Of a stretch of DNA of 8,096 nucleotides, positions 1 to 7,063 are shown piece after piece. Under the pieces are notes generated by a model. That model ran no database searches. It saw nothing but the letters and a program-made list of their open reading frames with translations, and was not told the origin of the DNA. Within the stretch, counting starts at the first letter, position 1. Every line of letters starts with the position of its first letter. Made by a program: the position numbers and the translations under genes. Source of the DNA: Pseudomonadota bacterium (lineage in GTDB: Bacteria > Pseudomonadota > Gammaproteobacteria > Burkholderiales > Thiobacillaceae); the NCBI GenBank assembly GCA_021802595.1, contig JAJZRT010000140.1:1-8096 (forward strand). The letters run 5' to 3'.

Positions 1-561
1 GTTGTCACGATCAGTATCGCGCTCGATCGCTTCCAGGCTCTGCCCGGTATGCTTGGCGAGCATTTCGTTGAGACGCGCTTTCAGATAGAGGATTTCCTTG
101 GCGTGGATTTCGATGTCCGACGCCTGACCCTGAAAACCGCCCAGCGGCTGGTGGATCATCACGCGCGAGTTCGGCAGGCAGTAGCGCTTGCCCTTGGCAC
201 CCGCGGTCAGCAGGAACGCACCCATGCTGGCCGCCTGACCGATGCACAGGGTGGACACATCCGGCTTGATGAACTGCATGGTGTCGTAGATCGCCAGACC
301 GGCCGACACCGAGCCCCCGGGCGAGTTGATGTAGAAGTAGATGTCCTTGTCGGGGTTTTCCGACTCGAGGAACAGCATCTGCGCGACCACCAGATTGGCC
401 GTCGCGTCGTTGACCGGCCCCACCAGAAAAATCACCCGCTCCTTGAGCAGGCGCGAGTAGATGTCGTAGGCACGCTCGCCACGGCCGCTTTGTTCGACGA
501 CCATGGGAACCAGCCCCAGACCCTGAGGCTCGATGATTTTGCGTTCGAAATCCATATACAT
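1..561 (-). CDS. clpP: ATP-dependent Clp protease proteolytic subunit ClpP (3' end cut by window edge)
   Basis: Serine peptidase subunit of the cytoplasmic Clp protease. In this family it forms a double-heptamer chamber and degrades unfolded proteins delivered by ClpX or ClpA. The 187 codons in the window match ClpP from the N-terminus. The catalytic Ser is residue 112 in [11 protein letters not shown], the His is residue 137 in MIHQPLGG, and the Asp is residue 186 in ERDTDRDN. Ser-His and His-Asp spacings (25 and 49) equal those of E. coli ClpP. By comparison about 20-25 C-terminal residues lie beyond the left edge. The chosen ATG (561-559) overlaps the tig stop by one base (TGATG). A second in-frame ATG lies two codons later (555-553). 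No strong ribosome binding site precedes either, so translation is probably coupled to tig. The N-terminal stretch ([10 protein letters not shown]) is typical of a short propeptide and axial loop, but the processing site cannot be fixed. Identity is certain; the precise start is less so. Confidence 0.97.
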   Translation of the reverse strand, partial: MYMDFERKIIEPQGLGLVPMVVEQSGRGERAYDIYSRLLKERVIFLVGPVNDATANLVVAQMLFLESENPDKDIYFYINSPGGSVSAGLAIYDTMQFIKPDVSTLCIGQAASMGAFLLTAGAKGKRYCLPNSRVMIHQPLGGFQGQASDIEIHAKEILYLKARLNEMLAKHTGQSLEAIERDTDRDN

Positions 562-1862
562 CAGGCACGTCCCATCAATTCTTCAAAGGAGGTCGTCACG
601 TCTTCCACTTGGGCCTGACCTGCAACCCATGCTACCACATTCTCTTCCAGCGCCAGGGACTCGATCTCGTGCATCCGCTCGGGGCTCTGGTAGTACCACT
701 GCACCACCTGCTCGGGTTCCTCGTAGCTCTGTGCCTGATCCTGGATCAGCGCGCGGATCTGATCGGGCTGCGCGGCCAGTTTGTGCGCCTGCACGATCTC
801 GGCCAGGATCAGTCCCAGGCGAACCCGGCGCTCGGCCTGTCCTGTAAACATATCGGCAGACAGCTTCATGGTCTGAACCCCACGCGACTGCATATCCGCC
901 TCGGTCATTTTCATCAGGCGCTCGGTTTCCATCTCCACCAGGCTCTGCGGCAAATCCAGCGTGCTTTTCTGCAGCAGCAGCTCCATGGCCTGGTCTTTCA
1001 GCTTCGCCTGCACGCGACGCTTCGCTTCACGCTCCAGATTGGACTTCACCTCGGCCTTGAGTTTCTCGACGTCGCCGTCCTCGACACCCAGTGCCCTGGC
1101 AAACTCCGCATCGAGTGGGGGCAGTACCGGCGCCTGCACATCCTTGACCTGAACCTCGAAGTGCGCCGCCTTGCCGGCCAGCTCCCTGGCAGCATAGTCG
1201 GCCGGGAAAGTGAGGTCGAAGCCCTTGCTGTCGCCCGCCTTGAGCCCGGTCAGGCTCTGCTCGAAATCCTTCAGCAACCGGCCTTCGCCGATTACCGCGG
1301 CGAAGTCTTCGCCCTTGCCTCCTTCGAATGCTGCGCCATCGACCGTGCCCTGATAATCAAACTTGACCAGGTCACCCTCGACGGCGGCCCGATCGGTGGA
1401 CTCGAACGTGCGGCGCTGTTTCTGCAGGACCTCCAGCGTCTTGGCCACATCGGCGTCACCCAGGCTCACAACGGGACGGCTGATCTTGCCGCCGCTGAGG
1501 TCGTCGATCTTCACTTCAGGATAGACCTCAAAACTGGCACTGAAGGTCATTTCCGCTGCGGCGTCGCCCTGCCCCGCTTTCGGTTCGAAGCGCGGGTAAC
1601 CAGCAATCTTCAACTGATGCGCCTGCACGGCCTCGCCAAAACGCGCCTGCAGGGTTTCACCCAGCACCTCCTGGCGCACGCCAGGGCCATGCTGACGGGC
1701 CACGGCGGACAGCGGCGCCTTGCCAGGACGGAACCCGTCCATCTTGACGTTGCGCGCCAGACGCTTGAGGCGGCTTTGCACTTCGGTTTCCAGTGGCCCC
1801 ATGGGCACGCTGATGTCCAGGCGGCGGACCAGCCCTTCGAGAACTTCAAGATTTGCTTGCAT
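561..1862 (-). CDS. tig: Trigger factor, ribosome-associated chaperone
   Basis: Cytoplasmic chaperone that binds the ribosome exit tunnel and shields nascent chains. The protein is 433 residues (E. coli 432). The N-terminal ribosome-binding domain carries the signature GFRPGKAP at residues 43-50, in register with the E. coli GFRK loop. An FKBP-type prolyl isomerase domain follows at about residues 155-245 (starting near [10 protein letters not shown]). The rest is the helical C-terminal substrate cradle, including [10 protein letters not shown] and the late WYYQSPERM segment. The start is ATG 1862-1860, preceded by AGGAAG (1875-1870) with a 7-base spacer. The open frame continues upstream to 2012 but only through the tRNA-Leu gene, so the longer start is rejected. 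The stop TGA (563-561) overlaps the clpP ATG by one base. Expression probably comes from the promoter upstream of the tRNA, because the 43-base tRNA-tig gap shows no clear promoter. Confidence 0.97.
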   Translation of the reverse strand: MQANLEVLEGLVRRLDISVPMGPLETEVQSRLKRLARNVKMDGFRPGKAPLSAVARQHGPGVRQEVLGETLQARFGEAVQAHQLKIAGYPRFEPKAGQGDAAAEMTFSASFEVYPEVKIDDLSGGKISRPVVSLGDADVAKTLEVLQKQRRTFESTDRAAVEGDLVKFDYQGTVDGAAFEGGKGEDFAAVIGEGRLLKDFEQSLTGLKAGDSKGFDLTFPADYAARELAGKAAHFEVQVKDVQAPVLPPLDAEFARALGVEDGDVEKLKAEVKSNLEREAKRRVQAKLKDQAMELLLQKSTLDLPQSLVEMETERLMKMTEADMQSRGVQTMKLSADMFTGQAERRVRLGLILAEIVQAHKLAAQPDQIRALIQDQAQSYEEPEQVVQWYYQSPERMHEIESLALEENVVAWVAGQAQVEDVTTSFEELMGRA

Positions 1863-1869
1863 CAAAATA

Positions 1870-1875
1870 CTTCCT
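1870..1875 (-). promoter_or_regulatory. Ribosome binding site of tig
   Basis: AGGAAG on the minus strand, 7 bases before ATG 1862-1860. It is the best Shine-Dalgarno-like match near any start in this window, and it decides the tig start against the longer open frame that runs through the tRNA. Confidence 0.7.
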
Positions 1876-1905
1876 GGCTGAATTTGAGGTTGGGTAATAA
1901 GCTGA

Positions 1906-1990
<85 letters not shown>

Positions 1991-2004
1991 GGCGTGGCCG
2001 CAAA

Positions 2005-2034
2005 ACTATCAACTAATAAGTGTAATATAATCAA
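2005..2034 (-). promoter_or_regulatory. Possible sigma-70 promoter of the tRNA-Leu–tig–clpP unit
   Basis: On the minus strand TTGATT (2034-2029, 4 of 6 matches to TTGACA) lies 18 bases before GATAGT (2010-2005, 4 of 6 matches to TATAAT). Initiation would fall near 1998, about 8 bases before the tRNA 5' end, a normal tRNA leader length. The region is much more AT-rich than its surroundings. This is read by eye, and other hexamer pairings in the AT-rich stretch are possible. Confidence 0.35.
2026..2031 (+). promoter_or_regulatory. Probable -10 box of the hpn operon promoter
   Basis: A perfect TATAAT on the plus strand, with predicted initiation near 2037-2039 and a leader of about 60 bases before hpnC. 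No convincing TTGACA is found 16-18 bases upstream (2003-2008 reads AAACTA), so a weak or activator-dependent promoter is possible. It overlaps the putative -35 element of the leftward tRNA promoter. Confidence 0.4.
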
Positions 2035-2099
2035 AGCGATGCTGTCACCCAAGCCCGCCCGGCATCCCGCCTAAGTCATTATTCCCATTCCGTTTTTTA

Positions 2100-2912
2100 T
2101 TGCCGGTGCCGGTCGATCACTACGAAAACTTTCCCGTTGCATCCTGGCTGCTGCCACGGCGGCTGCGTCCGCCGGTGGAAGCCATTTACCGGTTTGCACG
2201 CGCGGCTGACGACATTGCCGACGAGGGCGAGGCGCCGCCCGCCGCACGCCTGGAACATCTGGCGCTCTACCACGCAGGGCTGGACCGCATCGAGCGCGGC
2301 GAAACGCCATCCGACCCGGTGTTTGGCCCGCTGGCCGCTGCCATCCGCGCGCATGCCATTCCGCTTGCCCCGTTCCGCGACCTGTTGTCCGCCTTTGCGC
2401 AGGACGTGGAGAAAAAGCGCTACGCCGACTTCGGCGAGGTCATGGACTACTGCCGCCGCTCGGCCAATCCGGTCGGACGCCTGATGCTGCACCTGTACGG
2501 CGATCACGATCCACGTCATCAGGCCTATTCCGATGCCATCTGCAGCAGCCTGCAGTTGATCAACTTTCTGCAGGACATCGCCGTGGATTACCGGAAGGAC
2601 CGCATCTATCTGCCTCAGGACGAACTGGCCGCATACCACGTCAGTGAAGCACAGATCGCCCAGGGTGACACCCGCGGCCTGTGGCACATGATGATGCACA
2701 AGCAGATCGAGCGTGCCCGCAAGTTGCTGCAGGCCGGCGCCCCGCTCGGCCGGGTGCTCAAGGGCCGCATCGGACTGGAGATCCGGGTCACGATCCGCGG
2801 CGGCGAAGCCATCCTGCGGAAGCTGCACGCCGACCCCGCCTGCGTTTTCAACAACCGCCCGGTGCTGACCCCGAAGGACTGGCTCTTCATGCTCGCGCGC
2901 GGCCTTTACTGA
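2100..2912 (+). CDS. hpnC: Hydroxysqualene synthase HpnC (squalene/phytoene synthase family)
   Basis: Member of the trans-isoprenyl diphosphate synthase (squalene/phytoene synthase) family. HpnC is known to convert presqualene diphosphate into hydroxysqualene in the bacterial three-enzyme squalene route that feeds hopanoids. The opening HYENFPVASWLLPRRLRPPVEAIYRFAR is characteristic of HpnC. The first Asp-rich motif DDIADE is at residues 37-42, and the second metal-binding region NFLQDIAVDYRKDR is at residues 155-168. The length of 270 residues fits the family. No ATG start exists: candidates are TTG at 2100 and GTG at 2106 (two codons shorter), neither with a clear Shine-Dalgarno sequence. 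GTG is as likely as TTG. The gene leads a tightly packed operon and hpnD starts one base after its stop. CrtB-like phytoene synthase is less likely given the neighbours hpnD and hpnE. Confidence 0.93.
   Translation: MPVPVDHYENFPVASWLLPRRLRPPVEAIYRFARAADDIADEGEAPPAARLEHLALYHAGLDRIERGETPSDPVFGPLAAAIRAHAIPLAPFRDLLSAFAQDVEKKRYADFGEVMDYCRRSANPVGRLMLHLYGDHDPRHQAYSDAICSSLQLINFLQDIAVDYRKDRIYLPQDELAAYHVSEAQIAQGDTRGLWHMMMHKQIERARKLLQAGAPLGRVLKGRIGLEIRVTIRGGEAILRKLHADPACVFNNRPVLTPKDWLFMLARGLY
2601..2629 (+). repeat. 29-base direct repeat, copy 1 (inside hpnC)
   Basis: Encodes RIYLPQDELA of HpnC. It matches 3442-3470 in hpnD at 28 of 29 positions (T versus G at position 15). Both copies lie in the same codon register, 841 bases apart. 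The repeat reflects the paralogy of the two enzymes at a conserved active-site segment. Confidence 0.8.
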
Positions 2913-2913
2913 C

Positions 2914-3759
2914 ATGGATGTCCACCAGTACTGCCAGGAACGCGCCGCGGCCAGCGGTTCCAGCTTCTATTACAGCTTCGTCTTCCTGCCCCAGGAGGTG
3001 CGACGTGCGATCACCGCGTTCTACGCGCTGTGCCGGGAGCTCGATGATGTCGTGGACGAATGCCACGAGCGCCAGGTGGCCGAGGCCAAGCTCGACTGGT
3101 GGCGCACCGAGATCGGCCGCTTCGCCAGCGGCGCCCCCGAACACCCGGCAACCCGCGCGCTCTTCGACACCCCACAGGGGCGTGCCCTTCCTCCGGCACT
3201 GCTGCTCGAAATCATCGACGGCATGGCGATGGATCTCGATCATGCGCGTTACCCCGACTTCAAGTCGCTCAACCTCTACTGCTACCGTGTCGCCGGCGTG
3301 GTGGGCGAGATCGCGGCAGCGATCTTCGACGGCGCACGCGGCGAGCACGACCGCAACGTTCGCCGTTATGCACACGAACTGGGACTGGCGTTCCAGCTCA
3401 CCAACATCATCCGCGACGTTGGCGAAGACGCACGACGCGGTCGCATCTATCTGCCGCAGGACGAACTGGCGCGTTTCGGCGTCGCCGAGACCGATCTGCT
3501 GAACGCTCGCGACACGCCCGCATTCCAGGCCCTGATGCAGTTCCAGTACGAACGCGCCATTGCGCACTACCAGCGCGCAATGGCTGTCCTGCCCGCCCGT
3601 GCGCGCCGGGCGCAACGACCCGGACTGGCCATGGCCGCGATCTACCGCACGCTGCTCGATGAAATCCGGCGTTCCGGGTTCCCCGTATTGCGCGCACGCA
3701 TCTCGCTGACGCCGTTGCGCAAGCTGTGGCTCGCCAGCAAAACCTGGCTGTTCCCATGA
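2914..3759 (+). CDS. hpnD: Presqualene diphosphate synthase HpnD
   Basis: Paralogue of HpnC. HpnD is known to condense two farnesyl diphosphates head to head to give presqualene diphosphate, the first committed step of hopanoid-type squalene synthesis. The 281-residue protein begins MDVHQYCQERAAASGSSFYYSFVFLP, typical of HpnD. The first Asp-rich motif DDVVDE is at residues 44-49. The second, NIIRDVGEDARRGRIYLP, runs over residues 164-181 with metal-binding Asp168 and Asp172. Y122-C-Y-RVAGVVGE matches the conserved substrate-pocket helix. ATG 2914 follows the hpnC stop by one base. The stop TGA overlaps the hpnE start as ATGA (3756-3759), indicating translational coupling. No strong ribosome binding site is visible. 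Phytoene synthase (crtB) is the alternative, but the hpnC/hpnE context argues against it. Confidence 0.94.
   Translation: MDVHQYCQERAAASGSSFYYSFVFLPQEVRRAITAFYALCRELDDVVDECHERQVAEAKLDWWRTEIGRFASGAPEHPATRALFDTPQGRALPPALLLEIIDGMAMDLDHARYPDFKSLNLYCYRVAGVVGEIAAAIFDGARGEHDRNVRRYAHELGLAFQLTNIIRDVGEDARRGRIYLPQDELARFGVAETDLLNARDTPAFQALMQFQYERAIAHYQRAMAVLPARARRAQRPGLAMAAIYRTLLDEIRRSGFPVLRARISLTPLRKLWLASKTWLFP
3442..3470 (+). repeat. 29-base direct repeat, copy 2 (inside hpnD)
   Basis: Encodes RIYLPQDELA of HpnD and is the partner of 2601-2629, with 28 of 29 bases identical. Confidence 0.8.
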
Positions 3760-5036
3760 AATCCGCATCGAGCAAGCCCCGCGTCGCCATCATCGGCGGC
3801 GGTTGGGCCGGCTGTGCTGCGGCACTGATACTGGCCGAGGCCGGCGTCGCGGTGACGCTGTACGAAGCCAGTCGCACCCTCGGCGGCCGCGCACGTGCGG
3901 TCGAACTCGCAGGCCACCTGCTCGACAACGGCCAGCACCTCCTGCTCGGCGCGTATGCGCAGACCCTCGATCTGATCGACCGCCTGCAGCCGGAATCCCG
4001 GGGCCTGTGGCGCCTGCCGCTCACTCTCGAACAGCCACCGGATTTCCGCCTCGCCTGTCCGCGCCTGCCGGCACCGTTGCATCTCGCCGCCGGCCTGCTC
4101 GGCGCCCGCGGCCTCCGCTGGCACGAAAAGCTCTCCGCGGCACGCTGGGCCCATGCCCTGATTCGCGGCGGGGATGGGGCGCTCGCCGGCAGTGTCAGCG
4201 AACTCACCCGCACGCAGCCTGACAGGCTCAATCGCCTGCTGTGGCATCCGCTGTGTCTGTCCGCGCTCAACACCCCCCCGGAGCAGGCCAGCGCGCAGGT
4301 CTTCCGCGACGTGATCCGCGCTGCATTCGGCGGACATACCCGGCACAGCGACCTGCTGCTGCCACGCCTCGACCTGACGACGCTGTTGCCTGCGCCAGCT
4401 GCTGCGCGAGTCACCGCGCTCGGTGGCGAGATCCGGATGGCCAGCCGCGTCACCACCCTCGATGCCACGCAGGATGCGGTCACGCTGGGTACGCACGACG
4501 ATGCCTCTGCCTACAGCCACGTCATCCTCGCCGTGGCGCCGCAGCACCTGCCCGCGCTGGCGACGCAGGTGCCCGAGCTCGAACCGGTGGGCCATGCAGT
4601 GGCGCGCTTCGGCTATCAGCCCATCGCCACGGCTTACGTGCAATACGACCCCGCTTTTCAACTGCCACGACCACTGTTCGCCCTGGGGAACGGCTCGGCC
4701 CAGTTCGTGTTCGACCGCGGTCAGAGCCATGGCCAGCCCGGATTGCTGGCGTTCGTGGCCAGCGCCGCAGCGGATCTGTCAGCGGACTGGATGGACCAGG
4801 CCGAAGCACAGCTGCAACGGATCGCTCAACCCGGCCCCGTGCGCTGGCACAAGTGCATCGTCGAAAAGCAGGCAACCTACAGCTGCGTACCCGATATGCC
4901 GCGCCCACCCGTCCACACGCCTCACCCGCGCATTTTCCTGGCGGGCGACTACACGGCCGGGCCCTATCCCGCCACGCTCGAAAGCGCAACGCGTAGCGGA
5001 GTACAATCGGCCGCCTCGCTCCTTGAAACGCTATGA
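3756..5036 (+). CDS. hpnE: Hydroxysqualene dehydroxylase HpnE (FAD-dependent)
   Basis: Flavoprotein of the amine oxidase/phytoene desaturase superfamily. HpnE is known to reduce hydroxysqualene to squalene, the last step of the HpnCDE route. The 426-residue protein has an N-terminal dinucleotide-binding fold RVAIIGGGWAGCAAA (residues 9-23, GxGxxG-type loop at 14-19), an acidic end of the second strand (Glu37), and the GGRARA motif at 43-47 that contacts FAD. The C-terminal FAD motif IFLAGDYTAGPYPATLESAT (393-412) with Gly397-Asp398 is characteristic of HpnE. I chose ATG 3756, which overlaps the hpnD stop as ATGA. A GTG at 3726 would add ten residues lying inside hpnD ahead of the conserved region and is unlikely. 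The stop overlaps the next gene's ATG (5033-5036), so hpnD, hpnE and the SDR gene are linked by two coupled junctions. Confidence 0.93.
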   Translation: MKSASSKPRVAIIGGGWAGCAAALILAEAGVAVTLYEASRTLGGRARAVELAGHLLDNGQHLLLGAYAQTLDLIDRLQPESRGLWRLPLTLEQPPDFRLACPRLPAPLHLAAGLLGARGLRWHEKLSAARWAHALIRGGDGALAGSVSELTRTQPDRLNRLLWHPLCLSALNTPPEQASAQVFRDVIRAAFGGHTRHSDLLLPRLDLTTLLPAPAAARVTALGGEIRMASRVTTLDATQDAVTLGTHDDASAYSHVILAVAPQHLPALATQVPELEPVGHAVARFGYQPIATAYVQYDPAFQLPRPLFALGNGSAQFVFDRGQSHGQPGLLAFVASAAADLSADWMDQAEAQLQRIAQPGPVRWHKCIVEKQATYSCVPDMPRPPVHTPHPRIFLAGDYTAGPYPATLESATRSGVQSAASLLETL

Positions 5037-5776
5037 AAAACTATCTTCCCCGCCCCGATCTCCTCGCAGGCCGCGTCATCCTCGTCACCGGCGCCAGTTC
5101 CGGCCTCGGCCGCGCCGCCAGCCTTGCGTTCGCCCGCCACGGTGCCACGGTCGCCCTGCTCGCGCGTGACGAGGCCAAGCTCGAAGCGGTGTACGACGAA
5201 ATCGTCAGCGCCGGCGGCCCCGAACCTGCCATGTTTCCGTACGACCTTGCGGTTGCCGACGACCGCAGCCTGGACACCCTGGCCGGCACCCTCACCTACC
5301 ACCTGAAACGACTCGACGGCCTGCTGCACAGCGCGCACCAGTTCTACAACCTCACGCCACTGACCCTGCAAACGCTGGAGCAGTGGCAGACCCTGATGCG
5401 GGTCAATCTGATCGCCCCCTTCGCGCTCACCCGCGCGTGCCTGCCGCTGCTCCAGCAGGCGCCGGATGCGTCGGTCATTTTCACCGGCGAAACCCATGGC
5501 CATCAGCCCCGTGCCTACTGGGGCGGCTATGCCGTGGCGAAAGCGGGCCTCGAAACGCTCACCCGCATCTGGGCCGACGAGCTCAGCTCGGATGAAAACC
5601 TGCGCATCAACACCCTGATACCCGGCCAGGTGGCAACCACCCTGCGCGCACGCACCCACCCGGGACTGTCCCCCGAGACCCTGCCCAGCGTCGACGACCT
5701 GATGCCCTGGTATCTGTATCTGATGGGTGCGGACAGCCGTGAGGTGCGCGGTCAGATTGTGGAATGCCAGAGCTGA
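5033..5776 (+). CDS. YciK-like short-chain dehydrogenase/reductase with altered catalytic motif
   Basis: A 247-residue classical-length SDR, probably cytoplasmic, resembling E. coli YciK from end to end (PRPDLLAGRVILVTGASSGLGR at the N-terminus; DLMPWYLYLMGADSREVRGQ at the C-terminus). The cofactor loop TGASSGLG is at residues 19-26. Arg45, after the second strand (LLARDE), suggests NADP(H). Catalytic Asn125 (VNLIAPF) and Tyr166/Lys170 (YAVAK) are present. Two usual features are not: the NNAG motif reads HSAHQ (99-103), and the position 13 residues before Tyr166, normally the catalytic Ser, is Glu153 in FTGETHG, with Thr154 and Thr151 nearby. The substrate is unknown. ATG 5033 overlaps the hpnE stop (ATGA), so it is cotranslated with the squalene genes. 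Whether it acts on squalene or hopanoid precursors or is merely co-expressed cannot be told from the sequence. Confidence 0.9.
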   Translation: MKNYLPRPDLLAGRVILVTGASSGLGRAASLAFARHGATVALLARDEAKLEAVYDEIVSAGGPEPAMFPYDLAVADDRSLDTLAGTLTYHLKRLDGLLHSAHQFYNLTPLTLQTLEQWQTLMRVNLIAPFALTRACLPLLQQAPDASVIFTGETHGHQPRAYWGGYAVAKAGLETLTRIWADELSSDENLRINTLIPGQVATTLRARTHPGLSPETLPSVDDLMPWYLYLMGADSREVRGQIVECQS

Positions 5777-5789
5777 CGTTCCTGTCGTA

Positions 5790-7058
5790 ATGAAAATCGG
5801 CCGTTACGAAATCCTCGACGAAATCGGCCAGGGCGCGATGGGCACCGTCTACCGGGCGCGCGATCCGCTGATCGAGCGGACGGTAGCCATCAAGACCGTG
5901 CCCATTGCAGAGTTGCGGCAAGAAGGTGCCGACGCGGAAGCGCGTTTCCTGCGCGAAGCGCAGAGTGCCGGCCGCCTGTCGCATCCCAATATCGTGACCA
6001 TCTATGACGTAGGCGAAGCCGGGGGGCTCGCCTATATCGCCATGGAGTATCTGCCCGGTAGAACATTGCGCGATATCATGAACGGAGGGCCGATGCCCCT
6101 GGATCTGGCGCTCGACACCGCCTTGCAGATGGCCGAGGCGCTGGCGTTCGCCCATGAGCATGGCGTCATCCACCGCGACATCAAACCCGCCAACGTCGTC
6201 GTCACCGGCCGGCGCGGACGCATCAAGCTGACCGATTTCGGCATTGCCCATCTAGCCAACAGCGATCACACCCAGGCCGGGCAAATGCTGGGGTCGCCGC
6301 GCTACATGTCGCCCGAGCAGGCGATGGGACAGGAAGTGGATGGGCGTTCCGATATCTTTTCGCTGGGCGCCGTCCTGTACGAAATGCTGACGGGTCACTA
6401 TGCCTTCGATGGCGGCAGCCTGCCCGCGATCGTGTATCGCGTCATCAATGAATCGCCAGTGACGGCCGTGACCCTGCGACCCCAACTCCCGGATGGCGTC
6501 GCCAGCTTGCTGACCCTCATGCTGAACAAGAAGCCGGAAGCCCGGCCGGATGCCCGCGCCCTGGTCAGCGCCTTCCGTTCATTGATCCCGCCGACTGCGT
6601 CCAAACCGGCTCCCCTGCCTCCCGACCGCGTATCGAGCCCGCTGCGGGTCCTCGCCTTTGCCACGCCGCTCGGCATATTCCTGCTGATCGGGCTCGGGAT
6701 CATCGTCATCGAGCACTTCCTGCCCGCGCCGCCTCCCCAGGCAGCGCCTGCACCCAGGCAGCCTGCCATTACACCGCCCGCCGCCAGCGCTACCCCGGGC
6801 AAGCAGTCCGCATCGCCCTCCCCCGGACAGGGTGCATCACCGCCCGAAGGAGCCGTCGCCACGCCCGCCCCGGCCAAACCGGATGCCTACCTTGCCAGCC
6901 TCGACAAGAAGCGGGTCGAACTGCGCATCAGGCGCACCATGCTTTTGCTGAAATACACCAAAGAACATCCCGACGTGGTCGAAGTCGACCGTCAACTCGA
7001 CCAGCTGCGCATCGAGCGCAGCCGGTATCTGAGACAGAAGCAGAAACAGAAAAACTAG
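5790..7058 (+). CDS. Membrane-anchored Ser/Thr protein kinase (PknB-like) with a Wzz/GumC-like C-terminal segment
   Basis: Hanks-type kinase of 422 residues. The kinase domain spans about residues 6-265: P-loop GQGAMGTVY (13-21), ATP-anchoring Lys35 (VAIK), catalytic HRDIKPAN (128-135, Asp130), metal-binding DFG (149-151), and activation segment/P+1 loop GSPRYMSPEQ (168-177). All catalytic residues are present, so it should be active. A single transmembrane helix (about 287-307, LAFATPLGIFLLIGLGIIVI) follows. It is followed by a Pro/Ala-rich linker (312-364) and a charged, probably helical tail (365-422) containing LLLKYTKEHPDVVEVDRQL, placed outside the cytoplasm if the kinase domain is inside. 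No PASTA repeats are present. I chose ATG 5790 because the kinase domain starts right after it (IGRYEI). A start at 5727 would overlap the SDR gene by 50 bases. It lies 13 bases after the SDR stop and is probably in the hpn operon. Targets are unknown. Confidence 0.94.
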   Translation: MKIGRYEILDEIGQGAMGTVYRARDPLIERTVAIKTVPIAELRQEGADAEARFLREAQSAGRLSHPNIVTIYDVGEAGGLAYIAMEYLPGRTLRDIMNGGPMPLDLALDTALQMAEALAFAHEHGVIHRDIKPANVVVTGRRGRIKLTDFGIAHLANSDHTQAGQMLGSPRYMSPEQAMGQEVDGRSDIFSLGAVLYEMLTGHYAFDGGSLPAIVYRVINESPVTAVTLRPQLPDGVASLLTLMLNKKPEARPDARALVSAFRSLIPPTASKPAPLPPDRVSSPLRVLAFATPLGIFLLIGLGIIVIEHFLPAPPPQAAPAPRQPAITPPAASATPGKQSASPSPGQGASPPEGAVATPAPAKPDAYLASLDKKRVELRIRRTMLLLKYTKEHPDVVEVDRQLDQLRIERSRYLRQKQKQKN

Positions 7059-7063
7059 ATCGA

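Noticed and set aside
586..592. AAGGAGG on the plus strand, a perfect Shine-Dalgarno sequence
   Set aside because: It lies antisense within tig and no plausible plus-strand gene follows; chance match.
49..618. Plus-strand open frame of 189 codons opposite clpP
   Set aside because: Shadow of clpP, which has all its catalytic residues and family motifs on the minus strand.
2039..2074. Eleven-codon open frame starting near the predicted hpn transcription start
   Set aside because: No ribosome binding site and no leader-peptide features such as codon runs or an attenuator; cannot be supported without conservation.
2097..2915. Minus-strand open frame of 272 codons opposite hpnC, and a similar one opposite hpnD (2887-3768)
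   Set aside because: Typical GC-rich antisense shadows with no recognisable motifs, fully covered by genes with clear catalytic motifs.
3726..3755. GTG start for hpnE ten codons upstream
   Set aside because: It would overlap hpnD by 34 bases without family support; ATG 3756 gives the usual ATGA overlap just before the FAD-binding fold.
5727..5789. 21-codon N-terminal extension of the kinase
   Set aside because: It overlaps the SDR coding sequence and adds an Arg-rich segment ahead of the canonical kinase start; ATG 5790 fits the family.
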